Source: Gammaproteobacteria bacterium (GTDB taxonomy: Bacteria; Pseudomonadota; Gammaproteobacteria; SZUA-229). From it: a DNA stretch of 21,874 bases. Positions 1 through 7,796 of the stretch are shown piece after piece. The notes below the pieces were generated by a model. The model searched no databases. It was not told the DNA's origin and worked only from the letters and a program-made list of their open reading frames with translations. The position numbers and the translations under genes were made by a program. The stretch lies in contig JAGLQT010000027.1 in NCBI GenBank assembly GCA_023136715.1, positions 1 to 21,874 of the forward strand, written 5' to 3'. Position 1 is the first letter of the stretch. Each line of letters begins with the position of its first letter.

Positions 1-790
1 ACTGTGTCGTCTCGCCAACTTTCTGCTGCATAAAACAACGCGTGACGTAACCGGGCAATTTACCATTAATAACAGAGTTTTCAGGGTGCAAATTATGCAA
101 TTCGAATAATTCATTACCGATAAAATAATTTTCCTGCCATTGATCCTGCGCGGTCGACATAAAAAAACGCCAGTCGAAGTCTTCTGGGTAACCGGGGTAA
201 TACTTGTCCAGATAGGTATCATCATAAGTTCCCTGGTATTGCATACGTTGCGGTAAAGACAGATCCAGTGGCGACAATCCCGCTGGCTGAATATTTTGCT
301 TGTTTGATGTCAGCAGCTGATCTGGATTTTCAATAAGTGGAAGTTTTATATCATCGTAGCCGATACCATCCGGGTTACTTTCATAGCCGTTACCACCGTA
401 GGCATTTGAATACGTCAGCGGCATTGAAGTTATCGGTTCGGGTTTTGTTGGCGCACCCATAACCCATTCACGTTCGCCAAATACAAATAAGCTTTTTTCT
501 TTGTCAGCAACTTTTACTTTTATTTCACCAGCGGTCACTTCCTTATTTTCTGGAGCGTAATAAGAACCCGATACAACATATTCGGCCTGAGGTTTCGGCA
601 TACCCATGTCCGGCAGCGGCTTATCGCCCATGTGTTCAAAAGCTTCCTTGAAAAAATCAAACTCTAACAGGGCTTCACCGGTAGAAAGACGAACACCCAT
701 CGTCGCAGAAACAATATAGTGAAACTCATTATTCTGTTCAAGTACCTGCTGATGTACAGCTAGCTGTAATGGTTTAATAATATTGGCCAT
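1..790 (-). CDS. DUF2169 domain protein, T6SS effector-associated (C-terminal part outside window)
   Basis: The reading frame opens with ATG at 788-790 and stays open for 263 codons to the window edge, so the protein is truncated here and its full length is unknown. The N-terminus reads MANIIKPLQLAVHQQVLEQN. Around residues 110-140 it carries PEPITSMPLTYSNAYGG followed by NPDGIGY, the hallmark pattern of DUF2169 proteins (an aromatic residue, A-Y/F-G-G, then N-P-x-G-x-G). In known systems DUF2169 proteins are encoded beside vgrG and PAAR/effector genes and act as adaptors or chaperones that load effectors onto VgrG; some are fused to pentapeptide repeats. The gene starts 6 bases after the vgrG stop with only a weak Shine-Dalgarno sequence, so translation is probably coupled to vgrG. 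The cargo effector and immunity genes would be expected further left. The family call is good; the exact role is inferred from context. Confidence 0.85.
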   Translation of the reverse strand, partial: MANIIKPLQLAVHQQVLEQNNEFHYIVSATMGVRLSTGEALLEFDFFKEAFEHMGDKPLPDMGMPKPQAEYVVSGSYYAPENKEVTAGEIKVKVADKEKSLFVFGEREWVMGAPTKPEPITSMPLTYSNAYGGNGYESNPDGIGYDDIKLPLIENPDQLLTSNKQNIQPAGLSPLDLSLPQRMQYQGTYDDTYLDKYYPGYPEDFDWRFFMSTAQDQWQENYFIGNELFELHNLHPENSVINGKLPGYVTRCFMQQKVGETTQ

Positions 791-796
791 AATAAT

Positions 797-3700
797 TTAC
801 AGAAAGAAAGTATTTCCCATATTGGTCTTTAATTTGTACTCCTCATTTCTTAATTTACTATTAATTAAACAGATATCTTTGATATCCATTGATGTTGTTA
901 CCTTATCCATAATCAGCGTTTGTTTCTTAGCCTTCATGGCCGCCTCTTTCGCCGCCTTCAATCCGAATGCTTTGAATTCTCTTTCACCTGTGACTTCATT
1001 CCATGTAAGTTCACCGCCCACTTTACGCTCAAACTTGGCGTAAAAACCCGCAGCCAGACTTATATCAAATGCCACAGCAGCGGCAAGTTTGAAACTAAAA
1101 GACGTACCCATACTTACCGCAATCTTTGCGTCCAAAGTAGACATAGCTACAGAAACCGCAATTTTTGGTACTGTAGGCATCGTCACTGAAAAAGTAAAAA
1201 AATTCTTAAACTTATATTCAAAACTCTGGAACTGTCCCGAAGTCGAATCCCAATTAGCTGCTATTTTGTGACCACCGCCAGAACTTGAATGGCTTGATAT
1301 TTTGCCCTTTGAAAAACTTGTTGATGAACTCTTACCGCCATATTTATATTCATGGACATCACCTTTCGTATGCACCTCTGAATTACCATCGAAGATATCT
1401 ATCGTGTTTCCCTTTGTATAGTTATAAGCATCACCAAATTTTTTCTCTACCCAGGCAGTATCAGTGTGCATAGCAACTTTATTTGCCCAGGTTTTTATAT
1501 CACCTGAACCTGGCCCGGCGATAACGTCACTCATACTAGGAGAAAGAATTGGGGTAACTATATACTTTAGTGAAAGACCCAGTACTGTTGAACCAATAGC
1601 GAATACTGGTAAAGCAGCACCAACTATGAAACCAGAAGCCAGTGCCCCACCCGGCCCACCTTGAACCGCACCTGTAACAGCAACAACTCCCGGCATTATC
1701 AATGGCGCAATAAAAGATGCTGCATTTTCCGCAACCGCCCAGGCAATTGCCTCTGCATCTGGTCCACTTAAAGTGGAATCATGCTTTTTATTTAATTCTG
1801 CACACTGATCAATATGATTTTCTGCATAACTATTGCCCAGATTATAATTCCAGTACCCACCGAAATCATAGATATTGCCCTCCTGAGTGTTAACCGTATC
1901 AAAACTTGATAACTTAACATGAGCATCTGCCAACACATCTTTTTTAAAGCTATCCTGAGCGGCCTTAGTGTTGTAGTTAAGCATCCCAGTAGGCCTATAT
2001 TTCTCAATAAAGAAATCCCTTATATCACCAAGTTGATTTGGATCTGTAGCTGCTTGAGTGCTTGCTTTTCTTGGTAGACTAGCAATAGCTGGTGTGCCAT
2101 GGATGTATTCAGCATAACGGCTCTTCGATTCCATCCATAGATTTCCCGCTGTTCTGATTCGAATCCCATCGCTATCATCACTTAAATTATCACCTATACC
2201 ATCTACTGTTGTAGCCGTATTGTCATATACTGTAATACTTCTCAATGCCGTTTCTTCAGTGCCATCCGGATCAGTTGTCCTATATGTAAATTGCCAATTA
2301 CCAATTTGGGTACTAGCTCCATCCCAGGCTGTTACAGCGCTATTTAAAGTTATATCTGCTGGAGCAGAAAATACATCGTCATAGGCATAAAAATAGCCAG
2401 AAAAGGCGTCGGCCTCAAAGACATTATCATTACCATAAGTAGCTACAAGAGAAGGTTTGTCTTGAGAATACACTTTTACTTTAGCACCCGGATCAGCCCA
2501 GACTGCACCTTCTTCAAGAAAGAACCCACTTGAACCATTTAAAATCGGGGGATCGTTTTTTGTACCGACTCGAATCCATGAGTTAGATGCAGGGCTTTCA
2601 AAAACCATTCGCTCACGGCCCGATTTATCCTCCATCCGAATCTTGTTATTACCTCCCGTCTGGATAACAGATTCACTCAAATTATTAGCATTGACCGGCC
2701 CCTGTGTTTCAGGATTTGAAACAGCACCCGCTATTATCGGACGGTCCGGATTACCTTCGATAAAAGTCAGTAACACCTCTGTTCCTTTAACCAGCGGGAA
2801 TTGCATACCACGATTTTTCCCGGCATAGGATTGCATCATGCGTATGGGGGCAGAGCCTTTGCCATCCATGTGTTCGTCATTAATATCGAACGGCAGCCTG
2901 ACATGATAACGCCCCTGTTCATCGATCTGAGCATACTCACTGTCCACTTCAGAATCGATTTTTGCGTGAATGGTGCCAGAGATCTTTGGCTTTTCAGTAA
3001 CACGTTCGGGACGGTACTGCACATCATTAGGCATTGCTTTAAAACTGTTGTGGTATATCGCCTGATTTTGTGATTCACCTGCATCACTAGCAATGCCACC
3101 ACTCATCAAATGTGACTGATTACCTTCGTGCGTGACTTCAAGAATTAAATATTCCTGATTAAAATCTTCACGATAGTGGTTGTTCATATTGAAAGTGAAA
3201 CCCGGCATGATATAAGGCACTGTACTTTCACCAAAGAATTCCTGTTTCTGACACAGCAACTCTTCTGCACGGATATTAGCCAGTCGTTCACCATCTTCAG
3301 ACGTTGAGAAATACTCACCATAGATATACGAAATACCACGGCCACCTGGGTCAGCATCTGCACGGCTGGTTATATCCAGTGAGGGTCGTTCGTAATTGTA
3401 ATCTTTGAGTATTATTTCTGCCGGCAACTGCTTCTGTCGGCAGGTGAAACCTCCTATTGCCTCACCCAGGTGCTTGCCTTCAAGACCTGAGGCAGGGTTA
3501 TAAAATAGATCTGCGCCCTGCTTTAGCGCCTCATGTGAAAACTTTGTATCTGTCAGAGTTAATACTTCACCATCTGGCTCTTGCGCAAAGTAATAGTAAA
3601 TGCCCTGACGCTCTAACCAGCGAGATACAAAATTGAAATGTGATTCATCGTACTGACAGGTATAGTCAATATCTTCATAGGTACTCAAACCACTAACATC

Positions 3701-4120
3701 AAAACCCGAACTCTCCAGCCCGCCATCACGCAATGCATCTTCGACAAAATCTACCACGCTTTGATTTAAAAAAACCTGATTATGATGAGTCAGTGTTAAC
3801 CACCATAGCTTGGGAACCAGTCGAGCTCGATAGAAAATAACATCATTGACTTCATGCAGCTGATCGAATTCAGCCACAATTCCATTGTATAAAACATCGT
3901 CATCAGCGCCCCGATGAATAGTAAACACGGCCTGTGATTGAAGCACAGATTCGAGATCAATGTCTTTGTTTGAAGATACCAGCATAACCTCAAAATCGTA
4001 GGTTTTTGAAATTGCTTCATAGCCTTTAAAATTGATAACGCCAAACGTATCTTCAGCCAGATCCGTGGCAAAGGACTCGAATGAGAAATGCTTGCTGTTT
4101 GGATCATCAAAGTATTCCAT
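797..4120 (-). CDS. vgrG: VgrG (TssI) spike protein with internal Ig-like insert and long C-terminal extension
   Basis: This 1107-residue protein is the trimeric puncturing spike that caps the Hcp tube. The N-terminal half is canonical: a gp27-like hub at about residues 10-375, containing the ESHFNFVSRWLERQGIYYYF region near 159-178, then a gp5-like OB domain at about 376-470 with GRYHVRLPFD, SYAGKNRGMQFPLVKGTEV and FIEGNPDRPIIAG. The post-OB segment (NNKIRMEDKSGRERMVFESP, 491-510) is interrupted at about 523-633 by an Ig-like domain and resumes at DGIRIRTAGNLWMESKSRYA (651-670). Beyond residue ~740 is an extension with two hydrophobic stretches (about 790-820 and 825-858), a Ser/Gly-rich patch (928-950) and alternating beta-like hydrophobic sequence (975-1030). 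No catalytic motif is recognised there. Plain VgrGs are about 600-700 residues, so this is either an evolved VgrG or one with a cargo-docking tail. A clear AGGAG lies 6 bases before the ATG, and the gene follows tssG after a 44-base gap. Confidence 0.95.
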   Translation of the reverse strand: MEYFDDPNSKHFSFESFATDLAEDTFGVINFKGYEAISKTYDFEVMLVSSNKDIDLESVLQSQAVFTIHRGADDDVLYNGIVAEFDQLHEVNDVIFYRARLVPKLWWLTLTHHNQVFLNQSVVDFVEDALRDGGLESSGFDVSGLSTYEDIDYTCQYDESHFNFVSRWLERQGIYYYFAQEPDGEVLTLTDTKFSHEALKQGADLFYNPASGLEGKHLGEAIGGFTCRQKQLPAEIILKDYNYERPSLDITSRADADPGGRGISYIYGEYFSTSEDGERLANIRAEELLCQKQEFFGESTVPYIMPGFTFNMNNHYREDFNQEYLILEVTHEGNQSHLMSGGIASDAGESQNQAIYHNSFKAMPNDVQYRPERVTEKPKISGTIHAKIDSEVDSEYAQIDEQGRYHVRLPFDINDEHMDGKGSAPIRMMQSYAGKNRGMQFPLVKGTEVLLTFIEGNPDRPIIAGAVSNPETQGPVNANNLSESVIQTGGNNKIRMEDKSGRERMVFESPASNSWIRVGTKNDPPILNGSSGFFLEEGAVWADPGAKVKVYSQDKPSLVATYGNDNVFEADAFSGYFYAYDDVFSAPADITLNSAVTAWDGASTQIGNWQFTYRTTDPDGTEETALRSITVYDNTATTVDGIGDNLSDDSDGIRIRTAGNLWMESKSRYAEYIHGTPAIASLPRKASTQAATDPNQLGDIRDFFIEKYRPTGMLNYNTKAAQDSFKKDVLADAHVKLSSFDTVNTQEGNIYDFGGYWNYNLGNSYAENHIDQCAELNKKHDSTLSGPDAEAIAWAVAENAASFIAPLIMPGVVAVTGAVQGGPGGALASGFIVGAALPVFAIGSTVLGLSLKYIVTPILSPSMSDVIAGPGSGDIKTWANKVAMHTDTAWVEKKFGDAYNYTKGNTIDIFDGNSEVHTKGDVHEYKYGGKSSSTSFSKGKISSHSSSGGGHKIAANWDSTSGQFQSFEYKFKNFFTFSVTMPTVPKIAVSVAMSTLDAKIAVSMGTSFSFKLAAAVAFDISLAAGFYAKFERKVGGELTWNEVTGEREFKAFGLKAAKEAAMKAKKQTLIMDKVTTSMDIKDICLINSKLRNEEYKLKTNMGNTFFL
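2222..2554 (-). other. Ig-like (DUF5011-like) domain inserted in VgrG
   Basis: This segment encodes about residues 523-633 of VgrG. It starts PPILNGSSGFFLEEGAVWAD and continues PGAKV, matching the usual opening of DUF5011-type bacterial Ig-like domains (leucine, glycine, glutamate-glycine, then a D-P-G-A turn). It ends IGNWQFTYRTTDPDG followed by ALRSITVYD, the typical G-x-(hydrophobic)-x-Y-x-x-x-D-x-x-G and R-x-(hydrophobic)-x-V closing strands. The flanking sequence is ordinary VgrG post-OB sequence on both sides, so the domain looks inserted into the spike stem rather than appended to it. The assignment rests on pattern recognition, not a profile search. Confidence 0.65.
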
Positions 4121-4164
4121 AGTAACTCCTATTCACTTATATGCTTACTTCAATACAAGTAGTA

Positions 4165-5118
4165 TTAAGTGAGCACTACACTAAATGTCTGTCTATTTTC
4201 CTGATCAACCAACCAGGTCGAGAGCCCTAGATGGCTATAATCTGGTTCGCCCAAACAAATAGGCTGTGCCGCACCTCTATCTAATTCAAGTATAATATCG
4301 CACTGCAACGGCTGTACCAGATATAAGTCACTTATGGCACGTATAAATTTCACATGCTTTTTATTATTTAATAGCATCTGAAATTGTTCACCAGATAATG
4401 GACCTATATGCACAACATATTTACCCGATCTATCGCTAATTTGTTCACCAATTACGCTATCTATTCCTAGCCTGTTGTTATCTGTCGACAATCTGCATTT
4501 TTGATGATCAACGATTGGCACATTTCTGATGACACATGGTTCGACGTCTATATTTATATCTCTCAAATAATCATCAAGTATGGTTTTTAATCCTATTTGT
4601 GTTTTTGGGCGTTGACCTATAATTCCTGCATATTTCAAGAAGTGGCCTGAAAGATCACCAAACTCTCTAAATTCCTCGGGCAAGCCCAGAATGCTGTAAA
4701 TGATTTCCCAATAACGTTCGTCATTAGCTTCAATTGCATTATGTGAAAATCGATATTTCAACCATGCCCGGTACAGCAGTGGATATAGATGCTGATGTAT
4801 AATATCCAGAAAACCGCGACTGGCCTCTCGCTCTTCCCACTCATCATCAAGTAGTTCTTCTGTGTAATAACCGGGCAGCGGCGATGCCACACCATATAGA
4901 CCAAAAAATGTTGCCGTTAATTCATAACCTTTATTATCTGGTAAAGGACGTACGCTTTCGATATCAGCATGTGGATAATCAAGATTGAGCTCTGGGCGAA
5001 TACGTATATCCACCCCCTCTTTTGAAGATGAGCTATCTGAAAGACGATTTAATAAACGTACGGCCTGAAAAAAGTCGTAGTCTTCGCCGTTTTCAACAAT
5101 GTCATCAACTATATTAAT
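4165..5118 (-). CDS. tssG: TssG baseplate wedge protein, probable ATT start
   Basis: TssG joins TssF, TssE and TssK in the T6SS baseplate wedge. The first standard start in frame is GTG at 5013, but the same frame is open upstream and encodes YDFFQAVRLLNRLSD at about residues 13-27 of the longer form. That is the conserved N-terminal signature of TssG, so the gene must begin further up. Between an in-frame TAG (5146-5148) and this motif there is no ATG, GTG or TTG. ATT at 5116-5118 lies 6 bases downstream of AGGAGA (5125-5130), the ideal Shine-Dalgarno spacing, so I place the start there, giving about 317 residues, close to family length. This start overlaps the end of tssF by 10 bases, implying translational coupling. 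ATA at 5110-5112 or CTG at 5143-5145 are weaker alternatives. The C-terminal part (HIGPLSGEQFQMLL and onward) is also typical of TssG. Confidence 0.9.
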   Translation of the reverse strand: MNIVDDIVENGEDYDFFQAVRLLNRLSDSSSSKEGVDIRIRPELNLDYPHADIESVRPLPDNKGYELTATFFGLYGVASPLPGYYTEELLDDEWEEREASRGFLDIIHQHLYPLLYRAWLKYRFSHNAIEANDERYWEIIYSILGLPEEFREFGDLSGHFLKYAGIIGQRPKTQIGLKTILDDYLRDINIDVEPCVIRNVPIVDHQKCRLSTDNNRLGIDSVIGEQISDRSGKYVVHIGPLSGEQFQMLLNNKKHVKFIRAISDLYLVQPLQCDIILELDRGAAQPICLGEPDYSHLGLSTWLVDQENRQTFSVVLT

Positions 5119-6836
5119 GGCCTGTCTCCTGTTCTTACCGGCCAGCTAAATGTTTTCTCTGACACTTCATCTGTCATACTAAATTCAGTAAAGCAGTTAA
5201 TACTAGAAAAACTTGAAAATAGACGATCAAGCAATACACCAAATAAATACATATCGCCTACACCTGCATAATTCGCTGGATTAACACATACATTGATACT
5301 CTGTCCACGCATTGGTATTCCTGAAACCAGCCTGTCGCAGGCATCCACTGTTATTTTACTTAAGCCTTCTATACGTTTACGGTTAGCCACCTCAAGTGTA
5401 TTACCCGAGTTACTTGAGAAAATATACAAACCTAACAAAGCTTTTAGGTTCTCAGTATCAGCAAGCGATAAGTAATTTAACGATAAATGACTCAATAACC
5501 GCCACAACATTGAGTGGCCTGTAGGAACATTTTGATGTTCAGACGGCTGAATAATATTTCCGAATGTCATCAGATCTGAAGTACTTGAAGTTGGCTTAGA
5601 AATATCGCCTGGCTTTAATTTTGATGGGTAATCACCATTACTACAGGTAAGCTGAATGGCTAATGTTTCCTGATTAGTCAAATTAAAGTCTTTCGGATAA
5701 CTAAAACTTATAAATACCTGCGAACCTTCACTCTCAACCTGGCGATGATTGATTTGATATACAGGCTCAGTATTTAAGTCCGGGTTAGCCAGACCAATTT
5801 CACGATAACTGGTTTGACTTCCAGAACGTCGATTCTGGCCTGTAACTTCATCAACAGAGTAAATTTGAAAATTCTTTCCTGCATCGCGCAATGGAAGAAG
5901 CCTATATTCACTGCGCTTATGATCATTCAACATTGACTCTGCATCTCGCTTAAATAAATTAACAGCAGGGGTCGCATGTAAAATAAATCTTTCTGTGTTC
6001 AGCCTCGGTAACTCAGAAACTGACTCACTTAAAAAGAATTTAATGGTAAAGTTACTGGACGGTATACCATTTAAATACTGCTTTATATTCTCAATATCAA
6101 TGAATAAGAACTTCTCTTTTAAAATAAAATATTCCTGTATCAATCGGTAAGCAGGAAATGAATTACTTGGATAATCGATAAGACTCTGGTCGTCTTCAAA
6201 ACCAACGGGGGTTATTTTAATGTTTTCAGCCCTTATTGGTTCAGTTGAGCCGGAGTGTTGCAACTCAATATAATCGACACAGTTCATTAATACATAAAAC
6301 AATTCTACGGCACCGTGATAATCACCACCAAGATGAAGCCTAAGAGATTCATTGGTGATTTGTGAAACAGACATGCCATTCATCGAAAAATCTATTTCTA
6401 TACTTTTTTTACCAATGGCTGTTTCACTTTGACGGACGTTAGTCACCGATAAAGGCCAGACATCCATATCAAAGACCGTACTAAATCGACAGCTAACACC
6501 TCCTATCTCTGCAGAATCAATAAAAACACCTTTTGGCACTTTTAGATTATTCTTCATGATATCTTTAGGCGAAAACTTGACTATTGTTGCAGACGGAACG
6601 GGGCGTAAGTAATGTGGAAATATTTGCTTGAGTAGGCCTTGCGCGAACTCAGGAAAGTCATCATCTATTTTTTGACGTATCTGAGCACTTAGAAATGCAA
6701 CGCCTTCCAGTATGCGTTCAACATCTGGATCTGTACTCGCCTGTGCCAGCTGAGGCGCAATGGTTGGATAGGCCTGTGAAAATTCAACAGCCTGTTCCCG
6801 CAATTTCTCTAATTCTGCTTGATAATATTTATTCAT
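5109..6836 (-). CDS. tssF: TssF baseplate protein
   Basis: At 575 residues this matches TssF (ImpG/VasA family) in length and sequence. The N-terminus, MNKYYQAELEKLREQAVEFS followed by AYPTIAPQLA, and then DPDVERILEGVAFLSAQIRQ and DDFPEFAQGLLKQIFPHYLR, are the characteristic opening of the family. Near the C-terminus it has NVCVNPANYAGVGDMYLFGV, a region also conserved in TssF. In the known baseplate two TssF copies wrap one TssG to form a wedge that docks on TssK and surrounds VgrG. The gene starts 12 bases after tssE with only a weak, closely spaced AAGG before the ATG, so coupling to tssE is likely. Its last 10 bases overlap the proposed start of tssG. Confidence 0.96.
   Translation of the reverse strand: MNKYYQAELEKLREQAVEFSQAYPTIAPQLAQASTDPDVERILEGVAFLSAQIRQKIDDDFPEFAQGLLKQIFPHYLRPVPSATIVKFSPKDIMKNNLKVPKGVFIDSAEIGGVSCRFSTVFDMDVWPLSVTNVRQSETAIGKKSIEIDFSMNGMSVSQITNESLRLHLGGDYHGAVELFYVLMNCVDYIELQHSGSTEPIRAENIKITPVGFEDDQSLIDYPSNSFPAYRLIQEYFILKEKFLFIDIENIKQYLNGIPSSNFTIKFFLSESVSELPRLNTERFILHATPAVNLFKRDAESMLNDHKRSEYRLLPLRDAGKNFQIYSVDEVTGQNRRSGSQTSYREIGLANPDLNTEPVYQINHRQVESEGSQVFISFSYPKDFNLTNQETLAIQLTCSNGDYPSKLKPGDISKPTSSTSDLMTFGNIIQPSEHQNVPTGHSMLWRLLSHLSLNYLSLADTENLKALLGLYIFSSNSGNTLEVANRKRIEGLSKITVDACDRLVSGIPMRGQSINVCVNPANYAGVGDMYLFGVLLDRLFSSFSSINCFTEFSMTDEVSEKTFSWPVRTGDRPLI
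5125..5130 (-). promoter_or_regulatory. Ribosome binding site deciding the tssG start
   Basis: On the minus strand AGGAGA lies inside the 3' end of tssF, 6 bases before an ATT codon in the tssG frame. It is the only good Shine-Dalgarno match in the stretch between the upstream in-frame stop and the conserved TssG N-terminal motif. It therefore favours initiation at ATT 5118-5116 rather than at the GTG at 5013. Confidence 0.6.
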
Positions 6837-6848
6837 GGCCTTGTTTCA

Positions 6849-7265
6849 CTATGCATTTAAATTCACACTTCCGTCATCACTTAATAAGGCATTAACGCTA
6901 AATGCTACTACCTGTTCTTTTATTTTTATCTCTGCATTTATCTGGAATTGAAGTTTACCTGGAAACTTGTTCTGCTCTACAAAAGTTACATGCATAGCCT
7001 GTAGCCTTGGCTCATATTTTTTAGTTTGTAAATGCAGTTGTTTTAGTATTGAACCCACATCAGGCGCAGAATAGCCATTCAACATATAACTGAAATCTGG
7101 AATACCAAAATTATCATCAATTAACACTGTCCCTCTTTTTGTGTTGTACAGCTTTTCAAGATCATCTTTTATCGATTCGACAAGAGCATTAATATCCACC
7201 TCATAAGAATTAACATCTGTTGATTCTTCCCAGGCAGAAATTCTTTTTAATAAACGCTCTTTCAT
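6849..7265 (-). CDS. tssE: TssE, gp25-like baseplate protein
   Basis: TssE is the T6SS counterpart of phage T4 gp25, the baseplate component from which the sheath grows. The protein is 138 residues from ATG at 7263-7265 (MKERLLKRISAWEES). It contains KRGTVLIDDNFGIPDFSYML (43-62) and the EPRL core motif of gp25-like proteins at residues 85-88. A longer frame opens at 7358, but its extra 31 residues lie inside the preceding hcp gene and look nothing like TssE. GGAGAG about 10 bases upstream of the inner ATG supports the shorter form. The gene follows the second hcp by 4 bases and precedes tssF by 12. Confidence 0.95.
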   Translation of the reverse strand: MKERLLKRISAWEESTDVNSYEVDINALVESIKDDLEKLYNTKRGTVLIDDNFGIPDFSYMLNGYSAPDVGSILKQLHLQTKKYEPRLQAMHVTFVEQNKFPGKLQFQINAEIKIKEQVVAFSVNALLSDDGSVNLNA

Positions 7266-7269
7266 TAGA

Positions 7270-7755
7270 TCAGCTCTCCACGCCGCTCCACGCATCCTCA
7301 AATTCAATACCATCTGGCTCCCATGTCCATATAACCTTCTCGTAAGACATATAAACATCTTCCATATGCTTCATATGCGCATTTGTCTGATCGAGAACAT
7401 TGGGCACCCAGGGGTGTATTTTTGTCACAATGCCATTAAACATACTCATGGTGTAGTACAGTTCTTCTTCACCACTACCATCAATTCGGTACCATTCAAG
7501 CTCCATCTCAGTTAACAGCTCTCCTGTACACAATGCCTGATATAACATTGGCGAGCTTTTATCAATTTCTTTAGTAATTACAATCGGGCGATGCACACGA
7601 CGACCGGATGCAATCCCACGATCATCCGTTGGAATCTCAACAACGTGATCAAAAGCTTGTACGAGTATGGTTCCTTCTCTTTCTTCCCACTCACACGAGC
7701 CTTCAATGTCCCCTTGCTCTTCACCTGTAATCCTTAAATGTCCTGGTATAGGCAT
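7270..7755 (-). CDS. hcp: Second Hcp (TssD) tube protein, divergent paralogue
   Basis: A 161-residue Hcp-family protein. Hcp forms stacked hexameric rings that make the inner tube and can carry small effectors. It keeps the family layout, opening MPIPGHLRITGEEQGDIEGS, with VQAFDHVVEIP near 32-42, RRVHRPIVITKEIDKSSPML, and the C-terminal sheet HMKHMEDVYMSYEKVIWTWE. It aligns throughout with the other Hcp at 15876-16391 but differs at most positions, so it is an old paralogue rather than a recent copy. It follows the TssB-TssC fusion gene by 41 bases and is 4 bases from tssE. The Shine-Dalgarno sequence (AGAGAA) is weaker than that of the first hcp, suggesting lower expression. It could be an alternative tube subunit, a specialised ring, or an effector carrier. 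Confidence 0.92.
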   Translation of the reverse strand: MPIPGHLRITGEEQGDIEGSCEWEEREGTILVQAFDHVVEIPTDDRGIASGRRVHRPIVITKEIDKSSPMLYQALCTGELLTEMELEWYRIDGSGEEELYYTMSMFNGIVTKIHPWVPNVLDQTNAHMKHMEDVYMSYEKVIWTWEPDGIEFEDAWSGVES

Positions 7756-7796
7756 AACTAAATTCTCTGTTTATTTTATTGAGTAATTTACTTTTG

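Noticed and set aside
3796..4110. 104-codon minus-strand open frame near the vgrG start
   Set aside because: It is out of frame with, and nested in, the clearly real vgrG coding sequence.
4147..4170. Imperfect inverted repeat (ACTTAATAC/GTATTGAAGT) between tssG and vgrG
   Set aside because: It is short, AT-rich and bulged, with no T-run afterwards, so it is not convincing as a terminator or operator.
4165..5013. tssG starting at the GTG at 5013
   Set aside because: This start would delete the conserved YDFFQAVRLLNRL region, which is encoded in the same open frame just upstream.
7266..7358. Longer start for tssE at 7358
   Set aside because: The extra 31 residues overlap the end of hcp2 and do not resemble TssE; the ATG at 7265 has a good ribosome binding site.
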